A DNA stretch of 56,268 bases from JAXDJJ01 sp034665745. GTDB lineage: Bacteria; Actinomycetota; CADDZG01; WHSQ01. Numbering within the stretch: the stretch's first letter is position 1; each line of letters opens with the position of its first letter. The stretch is taken from contig JAXDJJ010000022.1 in the NCBI GenBank assembly GCA_034665745.1, positions 1 through 56,268 of the forward strand, written 5' to 3'. Shown here one piece after another: positions 40,869 through 48,938 of the stretch. The notes beneath the pieces were generated by a model. That model made no database searches. It saw only the letters and a program-made list of their open reading frames with translations, and had not been told where the DNA came from. The position numbers and the translations under genes were made by a program.

Positions 40869-41987
40869 TCAGTTGTCCAAGAGGCCCATGCCCTGGGCCC
40901 ACGAGGTCTCGTACTCGGTCACGACCACTGCATCTGCTTCGGGAGAGACGACCAATGGTTTGTGCGTCTCGACCATGACTGCCACTTCATCGGTACGAGT
41001 CTTCGTTTTCGACGCTTCGATCGCGGCAGGTTGCGGTCCGTGATGGATGCCTTGTGGATGCAAGGTTATGTATCCAGCATCGATACCTGCACGCGAGAAG
41101 AAATCGCCATCGTGATAGAAGAGCACCTCGTCCGCGTCGATGTTTGCGTGATAGAAGGGCACCTTCAGAACGGCGGGGTCCTCTTCGAGGGGACGGGGTA
41201 CGAACGAACAGATCACAAACCCTTCGTTCTCCCATGTGCAGTGTGCCGACGGCGGCATGTGATAACTCGGCGAGTACACCGGTCGATGATCGAGGATGTT
41301 CAGCTTGACCGGACACACGTCTCCTTGCCATCCGACGACGTCGAGCGGATGCCACGCGAACCAGAGAGACGTGAACACCCCGTCGCGCTTGACGCGTACC
41401 TCAAATTCGCCCTCTTCATCATGAGGATCGGGCTCGGGAACCTGCATCATCCCGGGGTCGAAGTGCGCGTGCTTGCCCATCAATCCGCGATCGGGCAAGT
41501 GATACTCGCCGGTACCTTCGATGATGAAGAAGAAGTTGTCGTCCCCATCCGGAACGACCCTGTGTGTCGTCCCTTTGGGGATGATCACGTAGTCGCCGGG
41601 CGCATAGGTCAATGGTCCGTAGTCGCTCTCGATCGTGCCGGTTCCCCGATGAACGAAATAGCAGACATCGCCGTCTGAATCGCGTAGGAAATACGTCATC
41701 GGCTCGGTCCTGCGACTCACGAACAAGCGGACATCCTCGTTGCCGGCGATGAGTTGCCAGGTCCCATTCGGTTCCGTCTGGTCCTCTGGCTTCATCTCGT
41801 TGACGTCGATCGCCTTGGGTCGGAGAGGGCCGTCGATCCGGGTCCAGGCGGTCGGGGGGTGGGTTCTGTAGAGATGGGAGGCGCGGCCGAAGAACGTCTC
41901 GCGGCCATGCTCCTCTTCGTAGGTGCCTTCCGGCACCCCGACGTGAGCCTGTTTGGTGACCTTCCCCTTGCTCCAAACAACGTCCAC
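40869..41987 (-). CDS. hmgA: Homogentisate 1,2-dioxygenase
   Basis: A 372-residue cupin-fold dioxygenase that opens the homogentisate ring to maleylacetoacetate with iron and oxygen. The HEW-type metal region appears as DGDFFSRAGIDAGYITLHPQGIHHGPQPAA, with iron ligands expected in the H-x5-E-x30-H arrangement. It is shorter than the 430-440 residue Pseudomonas form and resembles the actinobacterial type. The GTG start overlaps the hpd stop (TAGTG). The second step of the tyrosine pathway. Confidence 0.92.
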   Translation of the reverse strand: MDVVWSKGKVTKQAHVGVPEGTYEEEHGRETFFGRASHLYRTHPPTAWTRIDGPLRPKAIDVNEMKPEDQTEPNGTWQLIAGNEDVRLFVSRRTEPMTYFLRDSDGDVCYFVHRGTGTIESDYGPLTYAPGDYVIIPKGTTHRVVPDGDDNFFFIIEGTGEYHLPDRGLMGKHAHFDPGMMQVPEPDPHDEEGEFEVRVKRDGVFTSLWFAWHPLDVVGWQGDVCPVKLNILDHRPVYSPSYHMPPSAHCTWENEGFVICSFVPRPLEEDPAVLKVPFYHANIDADEVLFYHDGDFFSRAGIDAGYITLHPQGIHHGPQPAAIEASKTKTRTDEVAVMVETHKPLVVSPEADAVVVTEYETSWAQGMGLLDN

Positions 41988-43081
41988 TACAGGTTCCCCC
42001 TCACCGCTTGCTCGCGCTCGATCGCTTCGAAGAGGGCTTTGAAGTTGCCGGCGCCGAAGCCTTTCGCGCCGTGACGCTCGATCACTTCGTAGAAGACGGT
42101 CGGGCGGTCTTGAACGGGCTTGCTGAAGATCTGCAACAGATAGCCGTCCTCATCCTTGTCGGCGAGGATCCCGTTGTTCTGCAGTGAGTCGATCTTGTCC
42201 GCGATCTCTGGGATGCGGGCCTTCACGTCCTCGTAATAGACGCCAGGAACGTTCAGGAACTCGATCCCGGCTTTCTTCATCGACTCGACGGTTCCGACGA
42301 TGTCTTCGGACGCCATCGCGATGTGTTGGACGCCGGGGGTCTTGTAGTACTCGAGGTACTCCTCGATCTGAGACTTCTTCTTACCCTCAGCAGGCTCGTT
42401 GATCGGCAACTTGATCTTTCCGTTGCCATCCCAGACCACCTTCGACATCAAGGCGGAGTACTCGGTCGAGATCTCCTCGTCGGAGAAGTGACGGAGTTCG
42501 GTGAAGCCCATGATCCGCTCGTAGAAGGCCACCCACTCGTTCATCTTGCCTAGTTCGACGTTCCCGACCACATGGTCGATGTACTGGATGCCGAAACCTT
42601 GCGTGTTGTCGTGTTCGATGTCCTGGAAGCCTGGGAAGAACGTCCCGGAATAGTTCTGGCGAGAAACAAGGGAGTGGATCGTTTCCCCGTACGTCGCGAT
42701 CGCGGCCTTCACGATCTTGCCGTGTTCATCCTCGAGGACCTCTGGCTCCGAGATGCTCGTTGCCCCACGCTCCATCGCCACTCGATAGGCCTCTTCCGCG
42801 TCGGGCACCGTCAAGGCAACATCGTGGACCCCGTCGCCGTGCTTCTTGACGTGATCTGTGATCGGGCTGTCATCGCTTAGAGCGCCGGTGAAGACGAGCC
42901 GTACCTCGCCCTGCTGCATAACCCAGGACACCCGATCCCTAGAGCCGGTTTCGAGGCCCATGTAGGCGACCGGGGTGAAGCCGAGGGCGCGGTAGTAGTG
43001 GGCAGCTTGCTTGGCATTTCCGACGAAGAACTGGATGTAATCGAGGCCTTGGATAGGAAAGGCATCCTCGTGCTCTGTCAC
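41987..43081 (-). CDS. hpd: 4-hydroxyphenylpyruvate dioxygenase
   Basis: A 364-residue two-domain vicinal-oxygen-chelate enzyme that turns 4-hydroxyphenylpyruvate into homogentisate. The C-terminal domain carries the iron ligands: His in YIDHVVGNVE, His in GVQHIAMA, and Glu in PTVFYEVIERHG. The C-terminal FGAGNFKALFEAIE helix is intact. I prefer GTG at 43081, preceded by a strong AAGGAGGTG 5 bases upstream; ATG at 43102 would put this site inside the coding region. First gene of the hpd-hmgA-FAH-amidotransferase-lipoprotein unit. Confidence 0.93.
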   Translation of the reverse strand: MTEHEDAFPIQGLDYIQFFVGNAKQAAHYYRALGFTPVAYMGLETGSRDRVSWVMQQGEVRLVFTGALSDDSPITDHVKKHGDGVHDVALTVPDAEEAYRVAMERGATSISEPEVLEDEHGKIVKAAIATYGETIHSLVSRQNYSGTFFPGFQDIEHDNTQGFGIQYIDHVVGNVELGKMNEWVAFYERIMGFTELRHFSDEEISTEYSALMSKVVWDGNGKIKLPINEPAEGKKKSQIEEYLEYYKTPGVQHIAMASEDIVGTVESMKKAGIEFLNVPGVYYEDVKARIPEIADKIDSLQNNGILADKDEDGYLLQIFSKPVQDRPTVFYEVIERHGAKGFGAGNFKALFEAIEREQAVRGNL

Positions 43082-43136
43082 GGCCACCTCCTTGTGTGCC
43101 ATCAGACACTCAGGATATCGCCGGCGGAAACAAGGC

Positions 43137-44639
43137 CTAGTTGCGAGCCACCCTCAACCGGATGCCTGCCCATCGGGGATCGGGATCGGGATGGTCTCTC
43201 CTGCGATGGACCCCGCGGGATTCGGTACGTAGAGAGGCCGAATGTGCCATCACCTTCGCGGTGATCGCTGCGGACCGGAGTTCGAGTGCGCCTGGATCCG
43301 CACTCAACGGAAGGATCGTCAATGGCTCGATCTGGGCCGCGAGTTGGAGAAGCGACCTCTCGTCCCGCTCGATGCCAAGCCCTTGCGAGATCGCGTCCCG
43401 CAGCCACTCCCACGTGCGAGCTACGTCGATGTCCACCGGGAACAACGCGGGTGCCTCCGGTAACGATTTCGTACGACCCATCCTCTGCCCCGCGATCGCC
43501 CGCGCCGCTCGTCTTCCGAAGACGAGTGCCTCTGCAAGGGAATTGCCCGCCAGTCGGTTGGCGCCGTGAACGCCGGTACTCGAACACTCGCCGATCGCGT
43601 AGAGACGCGGGATGGACGCGCGACCGTCGAGGTCGGTCTGGACACCACCGATCGTGTAGTGGGCTGCCGGTGCGACCGGGATCAGTTCCGTCAGGGGATC
43701 GATCCCTGCACTACGGCAACTCGCCATCACGGTTGGAAACTCGGTTTCGAGGACGTGCCGGTCGATGTGACGACAATCCAGCCACGAGTTGCGGCCTGCG
43801 ATCGCGCGCGCGACGACATCGCGCGGCGCCAACTCGCCGTCAGAGTGGTGTTCGAAGAGAAAGCGGCGACCGTCCGCGTCAACGATGTACGCACCGGCCC
43901 CTCTTAGTGCTTCGGTGATCAACGGCCGCTGTTGGCCTTGACCGACGGCAAGCGCGGTCGGGTGGAACTGGACAAACTCCATATCGGCGAGGCCCGCACC
44001 TGCTTCCCACGCGAGAACCATCCCGTCACCCGTTGCACCGGCCGGATTGGTTGTAGCTGCGAAGAGGGCCCCAACGCCGCCCGTTGCAAGGACGGTCGAA
44101 CTCGCCTGCACATGCACGATGCCTTCGTCCGTCAGCACCCAGCCACCTACGCAGCGGCCATCGGCGACCGCGAGGCTCACGCACGCGCCTTCGAATCGAG
44201 TGATGCGCGGGATCGCCTTCTCTCGAAGGGTGGACATGATCGCCGCCCCGGTTGCATCTTCGGCGTGCACGGACCGTGCCACGCTCTGACCGCCTTCTCT
44301 AGCTAGATGGAGGTCACCGGTCTCCGTTCGATCGAAACGACAACCCAACTCGACAAGTTCGAGCACACACTCGGGTGCCTCGGAACAGAGAACTGCCACC
44401 GCAGAGGCGTCGGCGTGGCCCGCAGCAACGCGCGCCGTGTCTTCCGCGTGGAGCTCGACAGAATCATCGGGCCCGAGGGCTGCAGCGACCCCGCCTTGAG
44501 CCCAGGGTGACGAACCTTGACCTTTGCGGCCCTTCTCCACCACGGTGATGTCTGTACTCTCGGGCAGGTGAAGAGCGGCGAACAAACCTGCCGCTCCGGC
44601 CCCGATAATCAAGACGTCCGTCTTGATACGCGTAGCCAT
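43137..44639 (-). CDS. nadB: L-aspartate oxidase
   Basis: A 500-residue FAD enzyme that oxidises L-aspartate to iminoaspartate for quinolinate synthesis, the start of de novo NAD. The FAD-binding GAGAAG is at 13-18. The central REGGQSVARSVHAEDATG, MEFVQFHPTAL and the active-site APAAHYTIGGVQTD followed by GANRLAGNSLAEALVFG are the succinate-dehydrogenase-family signatures, NadB type. nadA and nadC are not adjacent. It overlaps the enoyl-CoA hydratase stop by one base (TGATG). Confidence 0.93.
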   Translation of the reverse strand: MATRIKTDVLIIGAGAAGLFAALHLPESTDITVVEKGRKGQGSSPWAQGGVAAALGPDDSVELHAEDTARVAAGHADASAVAVLCSEAPECVLELVELGCRFDRTETGDLHLAREGGQSVARSVHAEDATGAAIMSTLREKAIPRITRFEGACVSLAVADGRCVGGWVLTDEGIVHVQASSTVLATGGVGALFAATTNPAGATGDGMVLAWEAGAGLADMEFVQFHPTALAVGQGQQRPLITEALRGAGAYIVDADGRRFLFEHHSDGELAPRDVVARAIAGRNSWLDCRHIDRHVLETEFPTVMASCRSAGIDPLTELIPVAPAAHYTIGGVQTDLDGRASIPRLYAIGECSSTGVHGANRLAGNSLAEALVFGRRAARAIAGQRMGRTKSLPEAPALFPVDIDVARTWEWLRDAISQGLGIERDERSLLQLAAQIEPLTILPLSADPGALELRSAAITAKVMAHSASLRTESRGVHRRRDHPDPDPRWAGIRLRVARN

Positions 44640-45424
44640 CAGTTCCCTCTGAAGGTCGGAGACCTCTTGCCTAGGAACGCCTTGACGCCCTCGAGGTGAT
44701 CGTTGGTGCTACCCGCATCACTCTGTGCGTCGACCTCGGCTTCGAGTTGTTCGTCGAGGGAACGTTCGGATGCTTTGTAGACGAGATCCTTGGTCAGCGC
44801 GTAGGCCCGTGTTGGGGCGATCGCAAGCTCCTGGGCGACGGCCGACAGGCGGGACGAGAGTTCGTCTGCAGCAACGACCTCATTAACGAGCCCTAGAGCA
44901 AGTGCTTCGGCGGCATCGACGGGGCGACCGGTAGTGGCCAGCTCCATCGCGCGCGCTTCGCCGACCATCTTGGCAAGGAACCACACCGCACCGCTATCTG
45001 GCACCAGCCCAACTTTGATGAACGCTAGGACGAACTTCGCTTTCTCGGATGCGATGCGGTAGTCACACGCAAGGGCCAAGCTCGCCCCTGCACCCGCAGC
45101 GACGCCGTTGATGGCCGCTACCACCGGCTTGGGAGTTGATCGGAGCACTCGGATCAATGGGTTGTAACGGTCAACCAAGGTTCGGCCGAGCTCGGGGAGT
45201 GAGCCATCCTCGTAACCATCCGCAAGTGCACCTAGATCTTCGCCTGCACAGAAGCCGCGCCCGGCGCCCGTGATCGTCAGACAGCGCACCGAATCGTCCG
45301 AGGACGCCTTCTGCACGGCCTCCAAGACGGCAAAACCAAGTTCGTCGTTGAACGCGTTAAGGACGTCGGGTCGGTTCAGAACAAGGGCACCGACTCCATC
45401 GACGGCGGAATACTCCAGAACCAT
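44639..45424 (-). CDS. Enoyl-CoA hydratase/isomerase
   Basis: A 261-residue crotonase-fold protein. The oxyanion-hole regions read GAGRGFCAGEDLGAL and INGVAAGAGASLALACDYRIA. One of the two catalytic glutamates of true hydratases appears replaced (the GVVPDSGAVWFLAK type region has Asp-Ser), which recalls PaaG/PaaB-like epoxyacyl-CoA or isomerase members. The exact reaction is open. The ATG start is followed by nadB with a one-base overlap, so the two are cotranscribed. Confidence 0.88.
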   Translation of the reverse strand: MVLEYSAVDGVGALVLNRPDVLNAFNDELGFAVLEAVQKASSDDSVRCLTITGAGRGFCAGEDLGALADGYEDGSLPELGRTLVDRYNPLIRVLRSTPKPVVAAINGVAAGAGASLALACDYRIASEKAKFVLAFIKVGLVPDSGAVWFLAKMVGEARAMELATTGRPVDAAEALALGLVNEVVAADELSSRLSAVAQELAIAPTRAYALTKDLVYKASERSLDEQLEAEVDAQSDAGSTNDHLEGVKAFLGKRSPTFRGN

Positions 45425-45458
45425 GGCGCGAGGTTAGCGCGGACCTACATCGAACGCG

Positions 45459-45899
45459 CTAGGGCGAAGCCTCTTCGCGCAAGTTCTCGATCGCCTCGCG
45501 GCGGCGGGTTTCGGTCTGGGAGTCATCGCGGCCGGTCACCTCGGCGATCCTGTCGATCATGACGTCGAGGTCGAAGGGCTTCGTCAGATATTCGTCGCAG
45601 CCGAGCTCCCACCCCTGCAGCTGAGCCTCGCTCGAGGCCTTGGCCGTAACGAGGATGACCCGCGTCTGCCTGTTCTCGCCCTTCGACAACTCTTCGAGCA
45701 CCTGGAGGCCATCCATCACGGGCATCATCACGTCGAGTAGGACAACGTCTGGAGCCTCTTCGCGGATCACTCGTAAGGCTTCTTCGCCGTTAGCAGCGGT
45801 GAGGGTTTCGAACCCTTCGAACGAGAGGTTGGTCTTGAGCAACGAACGCAGAGCGGGCTCGTCGTCTGCGATCAGGATCTTGCGGGCATCAGTCGACAT
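45459..45899 (-). CDS. Single-domain response regulator (receiver only)
   Basis: A 146-residue CheY-like receiver without an output domain. The acidic pair D12-D13, phospho-acceptor D56 (LLDVMMP), T85 and K107 (TKPF) are all present, so it should be phosphorylated normally. The C-terminal 20 residues are charged and have no recognised function. It overlaps the histidine kinase gene by 11 bases and is its obvious partner. With no DNA-binding part, it probably acts by protein contact or in a phosphorelay. Confidence 0.93.
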   Translation of the reverse strand: MSTDARKILIADDEPALRSLLKTNLSFEGFETLTAANGEEALRVIREEAPDVVLLDVMMPVMDGLQVLEELSKGENRQTRVILVTAKASSEAQLQGWELGCDEYLTKPFDLDVMIDRIAEVTGRDDSQTETRRREAIENLREEASP

Positions 45900-47490
45900 C
45901 TGAGTTCAGCTTGCCTCTGTCCGCTGCGCGTTTCGGAAGGCGGACCGTGAAGATCGTTCCCTTCCCCTCCGCGCTCTTGACACCGATATCACCACCGTGC
46001 GCATCAACGAGCTGCTTGACGATGAACAACCCAAGTCCAAACCCCCCTACCTTGCGGGTGGAAGACGAGTCGACCTGATGGAATCGCTCGAAGATGACCT
46101 GCAGGCCCTCCTCGGAGATCCCCACCCCTTCATCCGCGACCTCAAGGAGACCCTCTTCAGGGGTCTCGCTGACCGTCACGATTACTCTCGACGGTTCGTC
46201 CGAATACTTGAGCGAGTTCTCGATCAGGTTCGTCATGACCTGTTGCAAGGCGATCAGGTCACCCCAAATCTGAGGTTTGTCCGGCTCCGCCCTCAGCTCA
46301 ACCGTGCGGCCTTCGCCGCTCTTGGTCTGTACCAACTCCTGGATGACCTCGTTCGCCGCGGCCTTTAGGTCCACCAATACGCGTTTCATCGGGCGGCCGG
46401 ACTCGATCTGGGAGGTCGTTAGTACGTCCTCGACAAGTCGAAGCAAGCGTCCCCCCTGACGTTCGATCATCTCCATGAATTGCGCGTGATGCTCTGGGTC
46501 CATCTCGCGACCCTTCCGGCTCACCGTCTTGGCCGCCCCGATGATCGCGGTCAGAGGAGTCTTCAGCTCGTGAGACACGCTCGCCACGAAGTCACTCTTC
46601 AATTGATCGAGCTCTTCTAGACGCGCAACCGTCTCGCGCTCCTTCTCGAAGATGCTCGCGTTGCCGATCGCGATCGCGGCATGCTCTGCGAACAATCCCA
46701 GGGCATTCAGATCTTGCTCAGTGAAGATCCGCTGCCTCTCGGTGTCGTTCAGGTTGAGAACCCCCAAGAGCTCGTCGTTGCGCACCAGTGGCACACTCAT
46801 CGCCGAGCTGATCCCTCTCTCGGGGTGGCCGCGTCCCTTCTGAACACGATCGCCTTGGATCAGCATCGGTTGACGACTCTGCGCGACCGTTCCAGAGATC
46901 CCGGTCCCAACCTTCGCCCGACCCTTCATCACGGTTTCGACCTTCGGGCCGTGGTAGCTGACGACCTGCAGATGCTCACCATCCTCTTCGAGCAACATGA
47001 TGGAACCTTCAGTTCCCCCAAGCAGTTCCAAGGCTGAGGACAGGATCAGGTTCAAGACGTCCGTGAGATCCAAAGTCGTGTTGATCGCCTTGCCGACCTC
47101 GGACAGAGCCGAGATCTCTGACAACCTGTTGGAGAGAGCGGAGGAAAGGACACGCTCCTCGATGAGCATGTGTGCAACCGTCCTCAGACGACTCTCCTTG
47201 TCGATCACGTAGAGGACGAACGACAACACCAGACCGAGGATCAGCACACCGATCACATATGAGGAGGCCGACGCGAGCTGCAGTGACGCCGGAAGGAGGT
47301 CGTACGCGAGCCAGTAGAGCGCGACGGCAACCGTAAGAGCGACGATCACGAACAGGGAGACCGACCACAACTGGGTCCGGCGACGGTCGACCTGCGAGAG
47401 GGTTACGCGTCCCTCGTCTGGCTTTATCCCTGCGGCTCTAGCAACCTCCGCTGCAGTGCCGGTTGGACCTAAGCGTTTCCGGACGGCCAT
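45889..47490 (-). CDS. Membrane-bound GAF-domain sensor histidine kinase
   Basis: A 533-residue kinase. Two transmembrane helices (about 42-64 and 76-97) with almost no external loop suggest a membrane or cytoplasmic signal. A coiled coil, a GAF domain (about 135-280), a HisKA helix pair with H307 (VSHELKTPLT) and a HATPase domain (N box VMTNLIENSLKYS, G boxes VADEGVGIS and GGFGLGLFIVK) follow. The first 22 bases overlap the end of purF. The partner receiver follows immediately. Confidence 0.93.
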   Translation of the reverse strand: MAVRKRLGPTGTAAEVARAAGIKPDEGRVTLSQVDRRRTQLWSVSLFVIVALTVAVALYWLAYDLLPASLQLASASSYVIGVLILGLVLSFVLYVIDKESRLRTVAHMLIEERVLSSALSNRLSEISALSEVGKAINTTLDLTDVLNLILSSALELLGGTEGSIMLLEEDGEHLQVVSYHGPKVETVMKGRAKVGTGISGTVAQSRQPMLIQGDRVQKGRGHPERGISSAMSVPLVRNDELLGVLNLNDTERQRIFTEQDLNALGLFAEHAAIAIGNASIFEKERETVARLEELDQLKSDFVASVSHELKTPLTAIIGAAKTVSRKGREMDPEHHAQFMEMIERQGGRLLRLVEDVLTTSQIESGRPMKRVLVDLKAAANEVIQELVQTKSGEGRTVELRAEPDKPQIWGDLIALQQVMTNLIENSLKYSDEPSRVIVTVSETPEEGLLEVADEGVGISEEGLQVIFERFHQVDSSSTRKVGGFGLGLFIVKQLVDAHGGDIGVKSAEGKGTIFTVRLPKRAADRGKLNSDVD

Positions 47491-48938
47491 GGCGCACGGT
47501 CGGACTCGGGAGCGGGACTCGCCTCGAGGACGTGCTTGTTGCGCAGCTCATGCGCGGGGATGGGGATCGGATAGTTAGAGGAGAAACACGCGGTGCAGAA
47601 CCCGTCCGTCGGAACCTGGGTGGCATTCAACATGCCTTCGAGGGACAGATACGCGAGGGAGTCGGCGCCGACATGGGCCCTGATGCTCTCGACGTCCATC
47701 GTGGCACCGATGAGCTCGTTCTGGTCGGGCATGTCGATCCCGTAGAAGCACGGCCATTTGATCGGAGGAGAGGAGATGCGCATGTGAACCTCGCGGGCCC
47801 CCGCATCGCGAAGCATCTGGACGATCTGCTTCGTCGTGTTCCCGCGCACGATCGAGTCGTCAACCACAACGAGCCTGCGACCTTCGATCACCTCACGCAA
47901 TGGGTTCAATTTCATCCTGATGCCCTGCTGACGCATCGACTGGGTCGGCTGTATGAACGTCCTTCCGACATACCGGTTCTTTACGAAACCTTCGCCGTAC
48001 ACGACCCCCGAACCGGACGCGAATCCCTGAGCCGCGGGAACCCCACTGTCGGGGACCGGCATCACGAGCTCGGCTTGAACCGGCGCCTCTTCCGCTAGTC
48101 GCTGACCCATCCGATATCTCGTTGCGTACACGTTCTGCCCCATCAAGGTCGAGTCCGGTCTAGCGAAGTAGACGTGCTCGAAGACACATGCAGCAGGCGT
48201 GGTGGGGTTGAAGCGATCGCTCGTGATCCCATCCTTATCGATGGTCACCAATTCCCCCGGTTCCACGTCACGGATGAAGCGGGCCCCGAGAAGGTCCAAC
48301 GCGCATGTCTCCGACGCAAGCACCCACTTGCCCTCACCGAGAGCACCTATGCAAAGGGGACGGAAGCCATACGGATCGCGCGCACCGAAGAGCTTGCCTT
48401 CATCCATCATCGTGAACGAGAAGGCCCCCGACAGCTTCGGCAGAACCGAGAGGATGGCCGTCTTGGTGTCACCCGTGTTAGCGCGAGCGATATGCGCGGC
48501 AACCAGATCGGTGTCGGACGAGGATGCAAGCCGCGCGCTGGTCGGCGTTGGATCGCCACCTGCTGCAGCCAACGAATCCTTGAGCTCGACAGAATTAACG
48601 AGGTTCCCGTTGTGAGATAAGGCGATCTGCCCGGTTGCCGAGCTCTTGAACGACGGCTGCGCGTTCTCCCACGTCGTCGAACCCGTCGTCGAGTAACGCG
48701 TGTGTCCGATCGCGAGACTCCCTCGGAGGCTCCTCAACACGGTTTCATCGAAGACCTGGGAGACGAGTCCCAGCTCCTTGTAAACGACGATGGTTTGGCC
48801 GTCAGAGATCGCTATGCCGGCGGCTTCTTGACCACGATGCTGAAGGGCATACAAGGCGTAGTACGTCAGCCTGGCGACGTCCTCACCAGGTGCGTAGATA
48901 CCGACGACACCACACGCGTCCCGCGCTTCTCCTGCCAT
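47469..48938 (-). CDS. purF: Amidophosphoribosyltransferase
   Basis: A 489-residue enzyme catalysing the first committed step of purine synthesis (PRPP to phosphoribosylamine). The catalytic Cys is C9 after an 8-residue propeptide (CGVVGIYA). HRGQEAAGI, the PRPP-binding VVDDSIVRGNTTKQIV motif and CFSSNYP near the C-terminus are intact. Fe-S-type cysteines may be present, but I did not verify them. It directly abuts purL and overlaps the sensor kinase by 22 bases. Confidence 0.96.
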   Translation of the reverse strand: MAGEARDACGVVGIYAPGEDVARLTYYALYALQHRGQEAAGIAISDGQTIVVYKELGLVSQVFDETVLRSLRGSLAIGHTRYSTTGSTTWENAQPSFKSSATGQIALSHNGNLVNSVELKDSLAAAGGDPTPTSARLASSSDTDLVAAHIARANTGDTKTAILSVLPKLSGAFSFTMMDEGKLFGARDPYGFRPLCIGALGEGKWVLASETCALDLLGARFIRDVEPGELVTIDKDGITSDRFNPTTPAACVFEHVYFARPDSTLMGQNVYATRYRMGQRLAEEAPVQAELVMPVPDSGVPAAQGFASGSGVVYGEGFVKNRYVGRTFIQPTQSMRQQGIRMKLNPLREVIEGRRLVVVDDSIVRGNTTKQIVQMLRDAGAREVHMRISSPPIKWPCFYGIDMPDQNELIGATMDVESIRAHVGADSLAYLSLEGMLNATQVPTDGFCTACFSSNYPIPIPAHELRNKHVLEASPAPESDRAPWPSGNA

